Assembly (NCBI RefSeq): GCF_004217285.1
Contig: NZ_SHKS01000001.1
Location: 310,001-374,000 of the forward strand
DNA from: Streptomyces sp. BK239
GTDB lineage: Bacteria; Actinomycetota; Actinomycetes; Streptomycetales; Streptomycetaceae
Length of the DNA: 64,000 bases
Direction of reading: 5' to 3'
Part shown: piece by piece, positions 26,568 to 36,273 of the stretch
Numbering within the stretch: position 1 is the first letter of the stretch
How the letters are laid out: the number at the start of each line of letters is the position of its first letter
Position numbers and translations under genes: made by a program
The notes under the pieces: generated by a model
The model's input: the letters and a program-made list of their open reading frames with translations, nothing else
Told to the model about the DNA's origin: nothing
The model's database searches: none

Positions 26568-28263
26568 TCGTCGTCCACGCGCCGACGTGCACGCGGTCGC
26601 CGTCCCGCAGCGGCACCGGCACGAACGGCTGGATGGGCTCCTCGCCGCCGTTGACCGTCGTGCCGTTCGTCGAGTTCTGGTCGACGACCGCCCAGCTGCC
26701 GTCCGGCTGCTGCACCAGCACCGCGTGCTGGTGCGAGACGCCCGGGTCCTCCGGCGGCACCGACAGGTCGATGTCGGGGGTCTCGCCGGTGGAGTGGCGC
26801 CGGCGGCCGATGGTGATCTGGTTGCCGGTGAGTGTGCGCTGCTGCTCGGGGGAGTACGCGGGCAGGTTCAGGCCGGTGGCCTCGGGACCCGAGCGGTGCA
26901 TCATCGCCATGAAGTACTCGCGGTCGGGGCCTATCGTCGCCGTCCACGTCGCAGGCTGCTGCGGGAACGCCGGGCCGGACGGGGGCGGGGCCTGCGTCGC
27001 GCCGGTCTGGGGGTAGCCGTAACCGCCGCCCTGCGCACCGCCGGGACCGCCGGGACCGCTCGGGCCGGTGTGCGACGGCGGGGAGATCACCCAGTCGTCG
27101 TCACCGCCGCCGAAGGACTGCCCGGGGGGAGCGGACGGACCGCCGCCCGGCTGCGTCCGGCCGGTCTCCTGCGGGAAGCCGGACGGCTGGTAGGCCTGCG
27201 GAATGCCGGGACCGCCGGGACCCGCGCCAGGGCCGCCCGAACCGGCCGGGCCACCGGGACCGCCGAAGCCGGACGGACCGCCCGGGCCGCCGCCGGGACC
27301 GGAGGGACCCGCGCCGGGCGGACCCGGAGGACGGCCGCCCGGACCGGACGGCTCACGCGAGAAGAGGTCGCCGGACGGGCCGCCCGAGGGCTCCCGCCGG
27401 AACGGGTCGCCGGGAGAGGTGGCGGAGGGATCACGCCGGAACGGATCGCCGCCCGGACCGCCGGAGGGCTCCCGCCCGAAGGGGTCGCCGGAGGGACCGG
27501 AAGGACCGCCCGGGCCGGCGGGGCCGCGCCTGAAGGGGTCGCCGCCGGGGCTGGAGGGCTCGCGGCCGAACGGGGGCTGTCCGCCGCCCGGGCCGCCCTG
27601 GCCCTGCGGACGCGACGGCTCGCCGCCGAACGGCGGGCCCGGCGGGATCGGCTCGGCGGGACGGTTCACCTGGGAGGGACGGGAGCTCTGGTACTCGAAG
27701 GAGTCGCTGCCGCCGAACGACGGGGGCGGCGGCTGGAACCGCTCACCCGGACCACCGCCGGGACCACCGGGACGCCCGGGCCCACCGGAACCGCCGAAGC
27801 CGGAGCCACCGGGACCGCCAGGCCCACCGGGACCGCCGAAGCCGGAGCCACCCGGCCCACCGGGGCCGGCCCCCGGAGCGCCGAAGCCCCCGCCGGGCCC
27901 GCCCGGACCCGCGGGGCCACCAGGCCCACCGGGACCGCCCGCGCCACCGGGCCCGCCCGGACGCGGCGCGGCCGGGGTGTACGAGGTCGCCGTGTTGGTC
28001 AGGAAGTTCCAGCGGCACTCCTCGCAGAACGGCGCACCGCCCTCACGCGGCGTGCGGCACTGCGGGCACAGCTCGGGCTCGGTGTTCGGCACACCGGGCT
28101 GCTGACGGCCGCCGGGGCCGGGCGGGGCCGGCGGGAAGCCGTACCCCCCGCCGGCCGGAGGGGGCGGAGGCGGAGGCGGGGGTACGGCACCGGCCATGCG
28201 GTGACCGCAGACCTCGCACCAGTCGTCGGAACCCGACTGGTGTCCGTTCGGGCAGGTCGGCAT
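26548..28263 (-). CDS. FHA-domain protein with zinc ribbons and collagen-like linker
   Basis: 571 residues, ATG 28263 behind GGAAGGGGG. Two Cys4 zinc ribbons lie near the N terminus (CPNGHQSGSDDWCEVCGH; CPQCRTPREGGAPFCEECRW). Residues about 100-420 are a Gly-Pro-rich, largely GGPGGPGG-type disordered linker. The last ~100 residues are an FHA domain (TIGRRRHSTGETPDIDLS, GVSHQHAVLV, VVDQNSTNGTTVNG) that binds phosphothreonine. As the last gene of the pknG operon it is a candidate reader or substrate of the kinase, parallel to OdhI/GarA in relatives. Direct PknG phosphorylation is inference. Confidence 0.88.
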   Translation of the reverse strand: MPTCPNGHQSGSDDWCEVCGHRMAGAVPPPPPPPPPAGGGYGFPPAPPGPGGRQQPGVPNTEPELCPQCRTPREGGAPFCEECRWNFLTNTATSYTPAAPRPGGPGGAGGPGGPGGPAGPGGPGGGFGAPGAGPGGPGGSGFGGPGGPGGPGGSGFGGSGGPGRPGGPGGGPGERFQPPPPSFGGSDSFEYQSSRPSQVNRPAEPIPPGPPFGGEPSRPQGQGGPGGGQPPFGREPSSPGGDPFRRGPAGPGGPSGPSGDPFGREPSGGPGGDPFRRDPSATSPGDPFRREPSGGPSGDLFSREPSGPGGRPPGPPGAGPSGPGGGPGGPSGFGGPGGPAGSGGPGAGPGGPGIPQAYQPSGFPQETGRTQPGGGPSAPPGQSFGGGDDDWVISPPSHTGPSGPGGPGGAQGGGYGYPQTGATQAPPPSGPAFPQQPATWTATIGPDREYFMAMMHRSGPEATGLNLPAYSPEQQRTLTGNQITIGRRRHSTGETPDIDLSVPPEDPGVSHQHAVLVQQPDGSWAVVDQNSTNGTTVNGGEEPIQPFVPVPLRDGDRVHVGAWTTITVRRG

Positions 28264-28310
28264 GTCGGCGCGTCCCCCTTCCTTCTGCGTCCCACTGGCG
28301 TCGGACCAGG

Positions 28311-29657
28311 TCACTTCTTCACACGGACAGTCTTGGTGGACCGGGTTTCGAGCGTCATCTCGTCGGCCTCCGCGACCTTCGTCTTCAGTCGCACAGTACC
28401 TGTCGTGGCATCGACCACGTCCACCACCTTCGCAAGCAGTTTCGCAGTATCCGCGTTGCCCGACGCGCTCGCGAGCTGGACCGCCCTGCCCAGTTTGGCC
28501 GTTGCTCCATCCATATCACCCGCTTTGCGCAGGTCCAGGCCCTGCTGGATCGCCTGGGCCAGTTCCGCCTGGCCCGTGTAGTGCGCGACCTGCGGGTTGA
28601 TCGAGGTGGAGGCGGCCATGTCGTCGGTCCACACGGCTCTCACGAGTCCCTGTGCGCCCAGGCTCTGCGCCGCCCCCTCGGGCTGCGGGATGACCAGGGA
28701 GACCCGGGCGGCCAGCATCTCCTGGCCGATGTGGGCGGCCGGGACCTCGACGCACACGTGGTAGTCGCGGGACTCGTCGCCCCAGGAGCCGGTGGGGTAG
28801 TCCCCGGAGCGCGGACCGGACTCGGTGCGGCGGTCGGTCAACTCCGCGACCGTCGGGGCTACTTGCTTGACGAACTTGATCGTGGTGCCGACCGGGGTCC
28901 ACAGCCGCAGGGCGACGTCCGCGACCTCCTTGCCCATCGCCGTCTCCATCATCTGCGTGAAGTCGGCGGCGAGGCCGGCCGGGTCGGCGACGATGTCGGC
29001 GGTGCCGAGCAGGGCGGAGGCGATCCCTGTGACTTCTTTCACTTCCCAGTCGGTGCCCACGCCGCGGGCGTCACAAGTGAAACGGCCGGCGCAGGAGTCC
29101 AAAGCCGCCTTGAGGTCCTTCGGCGACTCGTGCTCGTTGCGGCCGTCGGTGAGCAGGATGCCGTGCCGGATGGCGACGTCGGCGCTGGACAGCAGCCGGT
29201 CGGCCAGCCGCAGCCAGGTGCCGATCGCGGTGCCGCCGCCCGCGCTGAGCCGGCGCAGGGCCTTCTTGGCCTCCTCGCGGGTGCGGGCGTCGGCGACCGC
29301 GAGACGCCCGCCGCCCGGGTACACCTCCTTGGCCACGTGCGTGCCGCCGATCACCGCGAAGTGCACGCCGTCGCGCAGGGTGTCGACGGCGGCGGCCGTG
29401 GCGTCCCGGGCGTTGCGCATCTTGGTGGGCGGGTAGTCCATCGATCCCGAGCAGTCGACCATGATCGCCACGGCGGCTGACGGGCCCTCGCCGGGCGAGT
29501 ACAGGTGCGGCGCGGAGACGGCGGTGCCGATCGTGCCGCCGCCGGTGGCGCTGACCGTCACGATCGCGTTGACCTCGCGGCCGCCCTCCGGCAGGTACTC
29601 GTTCTGGTAGACGTCCACCGAGAACTGCGGCACGTTCGACTTCGAGAAATTGGCCAT
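28311..29657 (-). CDS. VWA-domain protein of the PknG operon
   Basis: 448 residues, no signal peptide. A von Willebrand A domain covers about 60-230 with a complete MIDAS: VAIMVDCSGSMD, GGGTAIGTWLRL and ILLTDGRNEHESP. It is preceded by a beta-rich segment (FSVDVYQNEYLPEGG) and followed by a beta-sandwich-like part and a helical tail (AELAQAIQQGLDLRKAGDM). Such cytoplasmic VWA proteins act as metal-dependent scaffolds and often accompany kinase/phosphatase/FHA modules. It lies between the PP2C and FHA genes, with hairpins in the 141-base gap upstream. Confidence 0.85.
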   Translation of the reverse strand: MANFSKSNVPQFSVDVYQNEYLPEGGREVNAIVTVSATGGGTIGTAVSAPHLYSPGEGPSAAVAIMVDCSGSMDYPPTKMRNARDATAAAVDTLRDGVHFAVIGGTHVAKEVYPGGGRLAVADARTREEAKKALRRLSAGGGTAIGTWLRLADRLLSSADVAIRHGILLTDGRNEHESPKDLKAALDSCAGRFTCDARGVGTDWEVKEVTGIASALLGTADIVADPAGLAADFTQMMETAMGKEVADVALRLWTPVGTTIKFVKQVAPTVAELTDRRTESGPRSGDYPTGSWGDESRDYHVCVEVPAAHIGQEMLAARVSLVIPQPEGAAQSLGAQGLVRAVWTDDMAASTSINPQVAHYTGQAELAQAIQQGLDLRKAGDMDGATAKLGRAVQLASASGNADTAKLLAKVVDVVDATTGTVRLKTKVAEADEMTLETRSTKTVRVKK

Positions 29658-29680
29658 GCCTACTCACATCCCCCTCGCGA

Positions 29681-29735
29681 ACCCCACGGCCGTGGGGTGA
29701 CGACTGTGGGCGGACCGGTCCCCTCCGGTCCGCCC
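29681..29735. terminator. Two hairpins between PP2C and VWA genes
   Basis: A perfect 18-base palindrome ACCCCACGGCCGTGGGGT (29681-29698) and a second stem GGGCGGACCGG/CCGGTCCGCCC (29708-29735). Both lie in the only sizeable gap of the operon. They may attenuate transcription so that the VWA and FHA genes are expressed below the kinase and phosphatase. Confidence 0.6.
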
Positions 29736-29798
29736 GGCTTCCCCGTGTCATGAGCCAGGTGTACGGCTGTGCGCGCCGAGTGCGTCCGGCGCGCGGCC

Positions 29799-31379
29799 TC
29801 AGGCCGATCCTGCCCCCTGGGCGGGGGCGGGGAACGGGACGACGGCCACTGTTACGTTGTCGTGCCCGCCCCCGTCGAGCGCGTGTCCGACCAGGACGCG
29901 GGCGCTGTGCAGCGGCCGTGCCGAGGCGTCGAGGGGCAGCGCCTCGGCCATCTCCTCGGCGGCCTCCGCGTAGTTCCACAGGCCGTCGGTGCACACGACG
30001 ACCACACCGGGCCGGTCGGGCTTGAACGCGGCCGTGTGCGGCTCCAGTTCGTAGGCGTCCGCGCCCAGCCAGCCGGTGATCGCGTGGGCGCGATCGTCGG
30101 CGTACGCCTCGGCCTCGTTCATCAGGCCCGCGGCGACCATCTGGGCGGCCCAGGAGTCGTCCTCGGTGAGCCGGGCCGGGGCCGAACTGCGGTCCGCCGG
30201 CACCCAGTAGACGCGGCTGTCGCCGACCCAACCGACGACCAGCAGGCCCGCGGTGACGATCGCGCCGACGATGGTGCAGGCGGGGGCGTTCTGGTGCGGG
30301 GCGTGCTCGCGGGCGGTGGCCGGTTCCTGGGCGAGGGCGTTGACGGCGTGGGAGGCGGCGACGATCGCCTCGTGCATGGCCTGCTGCGGGTGCGTGCCCT
30401 GCGGCAGGGCGGCCAGCACCGAGCGGCTGGCCGCCTGGGAGGCCGCGAGCGAGGCGTCGTCGGGGCGGGTCGCGGAGGACACGCCGTCGCAGACGATCGC
30501 GACGAGTGCGGGGGCGCCGTCGGGCAGCGCGGTCCGGCCGATGCCGAAGGCGTCCTCGTTGCGGTGGTGGCGCAGGCCGCGGTCGCTGACGGCGGCGACC
30601 GGGCCGGCCTCCTGCTCCATGTGGTCGCGCTCGCGGGGCTGGGCGTGGCCGCAGTTCTCGCAGTAGCCGTCGTCGTCGACCCGGCCCGCCCGGCAGGCCA
30701 CGCACACCTTGACGGCCTCGGCGGCCACCCGGGGGTCGGGGGCCTGGAGCGGATACTCCTCGGGCTCGGCCGGCCGGTCGAACCGCACCCCGGAGCCCTG
30801 CCCCGCGGCCGGCTCGGCGGGGGCGCCGTCGGCCCCCGGGGGCACCTGTCCGCCGTGCGGCACGGCACCGCCGGGAGGCGTGTGCGGCCCCGGCCCGGTC
30901 CGCCCGCCGGCCGGCGCCGGGGAACCGGGCGGCATCGGCGCCCCGCCCTGGGGCGACCCGCCTCCCGGCGCGCCCTCTCCCGGCGACGGCTCCCCGTGCC
31001 CGCCCGCATCCGACTGAGCCAAGCCACTCACCTCCGACCCTGCCGACGGCGCACGGGTGGACCCCGCTCCCGCCGCGTCGTGGGACACGTCCCGAAGTTC
31101 CGCCCGCGCCGCCGGCACTCCCCGGACCTGGAACTCCGCGCCCGCGCCCGGCGGTTGCGGGAGATCGGTCCCCGGCGACGGGCTCCCCGTGTACGGCGCC
31201 CCGTCGAACCCTCTGCCCGCTCCCCGCCCGCTCATGGTCAGCGTGGGACTGTCGACCGCGTGCGGTGGCGGGGAGGACAGGTCGAAGCCGCAGGCGCCGC
31301 AGAAGCGGTCGGTCGCTTCGAGCGGCTCCGTGCAGCTCGGACAGGTCGGCAGGGCGGCCTGCCGGGGCATCTGGGACAT
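29799..31379 (-). CDS. PP2C-type serine/threonine phosphatase with zinc ribbons
   Basis: 526 residues, ATG 31379, three bases after the kinase stop. Zinc ribbon near the N terminus (CPSCTEPLEATDRFCGACG), a long Pro/Gly linker, a second ribbon (CVACRAGRVDDDGYCENCG), then the PP2C domain from about 270. Metal-binding motifs are SDRGLRHHRNEDAFGIG, VAIVCDGVSSATRPD, VGWVGDSRVYWV and GHDNVTVAVV. It probably reverses PknG phosphorylation, since kinase and phosphatase are cotranscribed. Soluble, with no membrane span. Confidence 0.88.
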   Translation of the reverse strand: MSQMPRQAALPTCPSCTEPLEATDRFCGACGFDLSSPPPHAVDSPTLTMSGRGAGRGFDGAPYTGSPSPGTDLPQPPGAGAEFQVRGVPAARAELRDVSHDAAGAGSTRAPSAGSEVSGLAQSDAGGHGEPSPGEGAPGGGSPQGGAPMPPGSPAPAGGRTGPGPHTPPGGAVPHGGQVPPGADGAPAEPAAGQGSGVRFDRPAEPEEYPLQAPDPRVAAEAVKVCVACRAGRVDDDGYCENCGHAQPRERDHMEQEAGPVAAVSDRGLRHHRNEDAFGIGRTALPDGAPALVAIVCDGVSSATRPDDASLAASQAASRSVLAALPQGTHPQQAMHEAIVAASHAVNALAQEPATAREHAPHQNAPACTIVGAIVTAGLLVVGWVGDSRVYWVPADRSSAPARLTEDDSWAAQMVAAGLMNEAEAYADDRAHAITGWLGADAYELEPHTAAFKPDRPGVVVVCTDGLWNYAEAAEEMAEALPLDASARPLHSARVLVGHALDGGGHDNVTVAVVPFPAPAQGAGSA

Positions 31380-31382
31380 CAA

Positions 31383-33854
31383 CTACACCCACGTCCGGGG
31401 GCGGTAACGGTTGGCACGTTCCACCAGGTCGATTCTCTCCTCACCGCCGGTCGCCAGCCGGGCCAGCGTGCGGTACGAGCGCTCCAGGCCGAAGCGCAGC
31501 CCCCGCTCGTCCAGGTCGCTGCCGAGCAGCACCCGCCGGGCGCCCGGGCCGCCCTGGCCACCGGAGAGTATCCAGTCCAGGGCCGAACCGAGCACCTCGG
31601 CCGACAGTTGCTCGCGCCGCGTCGCGTCCAGCCCGTACGCGTCCAGCGCCTCGACCTGTGCCGCGGCGGCGGTGAGGTCTTCCAGGAAGGGTACGTCGGA
31701 CGCGGCCGCCGTCCGCTGCCGGAGGCGGGCCCGCACGGCCGCGACCCGGGCGGCGGTGTAGTGGATGGAGGACTCCGGCACCGACTCCAACGTCCTCACG
31801 GCGCGCCCGCGGTCGCCCGCCGCGAGCTGCACGCGGGCCAGCCCGAACGCCGCGCTCACATAGCTCGGGTCGGTCGACCAGACGAGGCCGTAGTATTCGG
31901 CGGCGTTGTCCAACTGGCCCAGCACCTCCGCGCACAGCCCGAGCGCCAGCTTGGGCGCGGGCTCGCCCGGGAAGGCGTCGTAGATCGCGTCGAAGGCGAG
32001 CGCGGCGCCCTCGTGGTCGCCGGTGACCAGGCAGGCCACGCCTCGGTACCACACCACCCGCCAGTCGTCGGGCCGTTCGCCCTCCAGCTGGGTCAGGGCG
32101 GCGACGGCGGCGTCGAGGTCGCCGTTCTCCAGCCGCGCGCGGACCTGCCGCAGCCGGGTTTCCACGGACGGCGCCGGCGCGGCCGCGAGCGCAGTGATCA
32201 GCTCACCCGGCGCGGAGGTCAACAGGCCTGCCAAGAAACCCGCGTTGGGGTCGGACGGGTCGACGTGCGGGACGGGCAGCGCGAGCGCGGCGGCGGGCGC
32301 GTCCACGGCCCGGACCAGGGGCGGCGCCGCGGCGGGGGAGGTACCGGACCCGACGGGGGACGTCTTCGCGCGTGCCCCCAGCCGGCTCACCTCCGTGTCC
32401 AGCCGCGGGAACAACTCCGTGTCGGTGGCCCTGATCTCGGACCCGAACAACGTGGACAGCGCGGGCCTCGCCCGCCCGGTCTGCAACGAGACGACCTCGC
32501 GCAGCACGCCCGTCAGTTGCTCGGCCATCTCCTGCGCGGAGGCGAACCGGCGGGCCGGGTCGGGGTCGGTGGCGCGGACCAGCAGCCGGTAGAACGACTC
32601 GTACCGGCGGAACACCTCGATGCTGTCCGGGTCGGGCAGCGAGTCGGCGTAGGCGGTGGTGTAGCCCTGGAAGTCGAAGGTGAGGACGGCGAGCGTGCGG
32701 CCGACGGTGTACAGGTCGCTGGCGACGGACGGGCCGACGTCGGCGACCTCGGGCGCCTGGTAGCCGACCGTGCCGTAGATCGCCGACTCGTCGTCGTCCA
32801 TGCGGCGCACCGCGCCCATGTCGATCAGCTTGAGCTGGTCCTCGGTCTGGATGGCGTTGTCGACCTTGAAGTCGCAGTACAGCAGGTTGCGGCTGTGTAG
32901 ATGACCGAGCGCCTCCAGCGCCTCGATGCCGTACGCGCACGCCTGTTCCACCGGCAGCGGGTCGCGCTTGCCGTCCACCGTGCGGCGGGCGTTGGCGATC
33001 TCCTTGAGGGACTTGCCGCCGACGTACTCCATGACGATGTAGCCGTCGAGCGAGCCGGTGCGCTGGTCGAGGTGCTCGACGAAGTTGTAGATCCGCACGA
33101 TGTTGGCGTGCTCGATCTCGGCGAGGAAGCGCCGCTCCGAGATCGCCGCGGCCATCGCGTCCTGGTCGCCGGTGTCCAGCAGGCCCTTGAGCACCACCCA
33201 GCGGTCGGAGACCGCGCGGTCGACGGCGAGGTAGATCCAGCCCAGACCGCCGTGCGCGAGACAGCCCACGACCTCGTACTGGCCGTGCACGACGTCGCCG
33301 GCCTTCAACTTCGGCACGAAGGAGTACGGGTGGCCGCACTTGGTGCAGAAGCCCTCCGTGCGCCCGGGCCGCTCACCGCGCGAACGGCCCACCGGGGCAC
33401 CGCAGTCGGAGCGCGAGCAGAACCGCTTGCGCTCGGGCACCTCGGGGTTGTCGAGGACCATCGCGCGCGGGTCCGGCCTCGGTACCTGAGGCACCGCGAC
33501 CAACCCGACGCCCAGCCGGGCCCGCCCCGAGGAGCCCGCCGTGGAGCCGGAGCTGCGCACCGACACCGAGCGGCCCGTCGAGGCCCCCGAGAGCGAGCGG
33601 GAGAGCCGCCCGGACACCGAGCGGCGGGACTTCGACGACTGCGAGGACGTCCGCGAGCTGCGGGCGCTGCGCGCGCTGGAGCGCGAACTGCCGCTCCCCA
33701 CCCCGCCCTTGGCGCCACCCGCCGAGGACGCCGGCGAGCCGGCCGAGACGACGGGGGCCAGACCGCAGGTGTCGCAGTACAGCTCGCCGCCGCCCATGTC
33801 CTCGTACGACCCGTCGCAGCCCGGCCGCTGGCATGTCTGACCTGCCTGACTCAT
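31383..33854 (-). CDS. pknG: Serine/threonine protein kinase PknG
   Basis: 823 residues, ATG 33854 overlapping the preceding stop (ATGA). It has an N-terminal Cys4 motif, a Ser/Arg-rich stretch at about 50-105, and a rubredoxin-like pair (CSRSDCGAPVG, EGFCTKCGHPYSF). The kinase domain (about 190-450) has glycine loop LAHGGLGWIYLAVDR, the lysine in WVVLKGLL, catalytic loop LYCDFKVDNAI and LIDMGAVRR in place of DFG. A C-terminal TPR region follows (LALGLCAEVLGQLDNAAEYYG). This is the PknG architecture. In Mycobacterium and Corynebacterium it phosphorylates GarA/OdhI in response to amino acids sensed through GlnH/GlnX, both encoded upstream here. Confidence 0.93.
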   Translation of the reverse strand: MSQAGQTCQRPGCDGSYEDMGGGELYCDTCGLAPVVSAGSPASSAGGAKGGVGSGSSRSSARSARSSRTSSQSSKSRRSVSGRLSRSLSGASTGRSVSVRSSGSTAGSSGRARLGVGLVAVPQVPRPDPRAMVLDNPEVPERKRFCSRSDCGAPVGRSRGERPGRTEGFCTKCGHPYSFVPKLKAGDVVHGQYEVVGCLAHGGLGWIYLAVDRAVSDRWVVLKGLLDTGDQDAMAAAISERRFLAEIEHANIVRIYNFVEHLDQRTGSLDGYIVMEYVGGKSLKEIANARRTVDGKRDPLPVEQACAYGIEALEALGHLHSRNLLYCDFKVDNAIQTEDQLKLIDMGAVRRMDDDESAIYGTVGYQAPEVADVGPSVASDLYTVGRTLAVLTFDFQGYTTAYADSLPDPDSIEVFRRYESFYRLLVRATDPDPARRFASAQEMAEQLTGVLREVVSLQTGRARPALSTLFGSEIRATDTELFPRLDTEVSRLGARAKTSPVGSGTSPAAAPPLVRAVDAPAAALALPVPHVDPSDPNAGFLAGLLTSAPGELITALAAAPAPSVETRLRQVRARLENGDLDAAVAALTQLEGERPDDWRVVWYRGVACLVTGDHEGAALAFDAIYDAFPGEPAPKLALGLCAEVLGQLDNAAEYYGLVWSTDPSYVSAAFGLARVQLAAGDRGRAVRTLESVPESSIHYTAARVAAVRARLRQRTAAASDVPFLEDLTAAAAQVEALDAYGLDATRREQLSAEVLGSALDWILSGGQGGPGARRVLLGSDLDERGLRFGLERSYRTLARLATGGEERIDLVERANRYRPRTWV

Positions 33855-35173
33855 GACCTCGCCCCCCTGTGGTCCTCGGGCTCGCCCTGCTCCGGCACGC
33901 TCGGCGCGGCGAGCAGTTCGGCGGCCGCCTGCTGGTAGCGCAGCACGGCCTGTTCGGCGACGCGCAGATCGCAGGGCGCGCTCCACAGCATCCGCCGTGC
34001 CGCGTCGTAGCGCTCGATGAGGAACGGGTCCTCCGCGAGGCCGTGCCGGGCGACCTTCGCCTTGTACGCGTCGAGACGGCCGCGCAGCTCCGCGCGGACC
34101 GCCAGCGGCGCGGTGACCGCGGTCAACGACTCGCGGGCGCGCAGAAGTTCGTCGTCCGCCTTCTCCTCCAGCGACTCCAGCAGCGGGGACAGCCGGTTCC
34201 ACTGGGCCTGCCTGCGGTACTCGGCGGCTGTCGCCAGCTGCTCCTGGAGCGCGGTCGGCGGGCCGCTGACCACCGGCACCTCCGTCGCCGCGATCTTCGC
34301 CAGCACCTCACCGCGCGCGGTCCGCGCCTCCGCGAGCGTGCGGTCCGCGCGCGAGAGGACGTCCCGCAGCCGCACAAGCCGCTTCTCCGCGTCCTGACGG
34401 ACCGTCAGTACAGCGTCGATCTCCCGGCGTACGTCCTCGAGCGCCCGCGCCTGACGGTCGTAGACCGTGGTGTCGGGGCGGCCGCCGCCGGGCGCCGAAC
34501 TGCCCTGCGCCGGCGTCCAGTAGGCCAGCGGATCGCTGATCACCTGCTCCCGCAGCTGCGTCAGGGTGCCGGTGATGCGCTCCAGGTCGTCGCCCGCCGG
34601 ATGCTCGCCCGGGCGCACCCCGACGGAGTGCGCGAGCTGCCGGGTGCGCTGGAGCTCCGCGGCCAGCAGATCGATCCGGGCGGGCAGCGCCGACCACACC
34701 GCGTCGGCGGCGACGACCATGTCGAGGGAGGAGGCGTACAGGTCGTTCATCCGCTCGACGAGCGTGGCCAGCGAGAAGCTCTGGCTGAGCCGGCCCGTGC
34801 CGTGGAGCGTGGGCGCGGAGGCCAGCGCCGACCCCGCCACGGTGACGGACTCGCCACGCAGCAGCTCGGTCAGCTCCACCAGGTCCTCACGGCTGGACCA
34901 GCGGCGCCGTGAGCGGATCTCCCGGGCGGAGCGCAACGCGTCCGAGTACGCGTCGAAGTAGGCCCACAGCAGCGTGATCGACGCTTCCGCGGCCGTCCAG
35001 CGCTCCTCGGTGACGCCGGTCAGGCGCGCGCCTTCGAGGAGCCTGCGGCCCGCGTGGTCCTGCAGGGCGAGGAGGGAGGTCTCGATCGCCTCGTGCTCCG
35101 CGCCGAGCCGCGCCAGCGCACGGTCGACCTCGTCCCGGTCCATCACCGGCCCGGGGGGTCCCGTGACGCCCAT
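33851..35173 (-). CDS. Coiled-coil protein of the PknG operon
   Basis: 440 residues, ATG 35173 behind GAGAGG. Almost entirely helical, with heptad-rich stretches (ARALEDVRREIDAVLTVRQDAEKRL, LLESLEEKADDELLRARESL), no membrane segment and no recognised enzyme domain. It sits between glnH and pknG, a slot that is empty in mycobacterial loci as I remember them. It may bridge the membrane sensor GlnX and the kinase; that role is inference from position only. Confidence 0.78.
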   Translation of the reverse strand: MGVTGPPGPVMDRDEVDRALARLGAEHEAIETSLLALQDHAGRRLLEGARLTGVTEERWTAAEASITLLWAYFDAYSDALRSAREIRSRRRWSSREDLVELTELLRGESVTVAGSALASAPTLHGTGRLSQSFSLATLVERMNDLYASSLDMVVAADAVWSALPARIDLLAAELQRTRQLAHSVGVRPGEHPAGDDLERITGTLTQLREQVISDPLAYWTPAQGSSAPGGGRPDTTVYDRQARALEDVRREIDAVLTVRQDAEKRLVRLRDVLSRADRTLAEARTARGEVLAKIAATEVPVVSGPPTALQEQLATAAEYRRQAQWNRLSPLLESLEEKADDELLRARESLTAVTAPLAVRAELRGRLDAYKAKVARHGLAEDPFLIERYDAARRMLWSAPCDLRVAEQAVLRYQQAAAELLAAPSVPEQGEPEDHRGARS

Positions 35174-35230
35174 CGATCACCTCTCGCTGCTGAGTCGGTC
35201 GTTCACTCGGTCCGTGCCGCGGCCGGCCGG

Positions 35231-36259
35231 TCAGCCGGTGCGCAGGTACTGCGTCGGCGCGGGCGGCTTCGACGTCGCCGCGTTCGCCCCCAGTGTCGCC
35301 GAGAGCCACTTGTCGTACGACGCCTGCCAGCCGTCGGCCCGGTACCGTTCGAGGATCTGGTTGACCCGGCGCACCAGGTCGTCGGCGTCCTTCTTCATCG
35401 CCACCCCGTAGTACTCGGCTGTGAACGGGCCGCCCTTGAGCTCCACCGTCGGATCCTGCGCGGCCTGGCTCGCGGCCAGCGCGCCGTCGGTGACCACCGC
35501 GTCGACCTCGCCGAGCTGCAACCGCACCAGGCAGTCGAGCTGGTTGGGGACGGTGGTGGAGATGTCGGCGCTCGCTGCCAGCCGGCCCGCCCGGCGGTCG
35601 TCGGTGAGCTTGGTGTTGGCGGTCGAACCGGCCGCGGTGCAGATCCGCTTCTTCGCCAGCGAGGCGTCGTAGCCGGTGACCGTCGAGGACTTGGGGGCGA
35701 GGACCTGCTGACCCGTCCTGAAGTACGGGGCGGAGAACGCGACGTCCTTGATGCGGGCGCAGCTGATCGTCATGGTGCGCACGACCATGTCGACCCGGCC
35801 CTCCTGGATCGCGGGGATGCGCTGGTTGGTCGGGATCGCCTTGAACTGGACGGCGTCCGGGTCGCCGAGAATGTCCTGGGCGATGCGGCGTACCAGGTCG
35901 ATGTCGAAACCCTCCAGCGCCGCACCGGAGTTGTTCGGATCGCGGTAACCCCACCGGTAGCTGTTCTGGTCGACGCCGACGACCAGCTTGCGCTTCTCGC
36001 CCTGCCGGGCCTTGATCGCGCTGATCGTCGGTCCGTCCGCGGTCGACGGCGCGAGGGTCTGCTTCTCCGGGTCCTTGCACGCCGCGTCGGCCGCCTGGCC
36101 TGCCTCGGCCAGGCCCCGGCCGCCCGCCCCGGCGGCGCCGCCGTGGGACTGGGTCCACGGCAGCAGCAGGGCGAAGGCCAGCGCCAGGGCGCACACGATC
36201 GCCATCGCGCCTACTCCGCCCCAGCCCTTCAGGCCGGCCCGCATTCGTCGCACATGCAT
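35231..36259 (-). CDS. glnH: GlnH-type amino-acid-binding protein, membrane-anchored
   Basis: 342 residues, ATG 36259 with AAAGGGGG upstream. The N-terminal hydrophobic helix (GAMAIVCALALAFALLLPW) lacks a lipobox cysteine, so it is a signal anchor rather than a lipoprotein. The periplasmic-binding-protein fold follows: LVVGVDQNSYRWGYRDP, LEGFDIDLVRRIAQDILGDP, IPAIQEGRVDMVVRTMTISCARI and a C-terminal LERYRADGWQASYDKWL. In relatives GlnH binds Asp/Glu and, with GlnX, transmits amino-acid status to PknG. No ABC permease genes accompany it, supporting sensing rather than transport. Confidence 0.88.
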   Translation of the reverse strand: MHVRRMRAGLKGWGGVGAMAIVCALALAFALLLPWTQSHGGAAGAGGRGLAEAGQAADAACKDPEKQTLAPSTADGPTISAIKARQGEKRKLVVGVDQNSYRWGYRDPNNSGAALEGFDIDLVRRIAQDILGDPDAVQFKAIPTNQRIPAIQEGRVDMVVRTMTISCARIKDVAFSAPYFRTGQQVLAPKSSTVTGYDASLAKKRICTAAGSTANTKLTDDRRAGRLAASADISTTVPNQLDCLVRLQLGEVDAVVTDGALAASQAAQDPTVELKGGPFTAEYYGVAMKKDADDLVRRVNQILERYRADGWQASYDKWLSATLGANAATSKPPAPTQYLRTG

Positions 36260-36273
36260 CGTCACGCCCCCTT

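Noticed and set aside
26587..28581. 664-codon plus-strand frame and a collagen-like Gly-Pro frame (27203-28105) opposite the FHA gene
   Set aside because: Both are antisense images of the FHA protein's Gly-Pro linker. FHA and zinc-ribbon motifs fix the minus strand.
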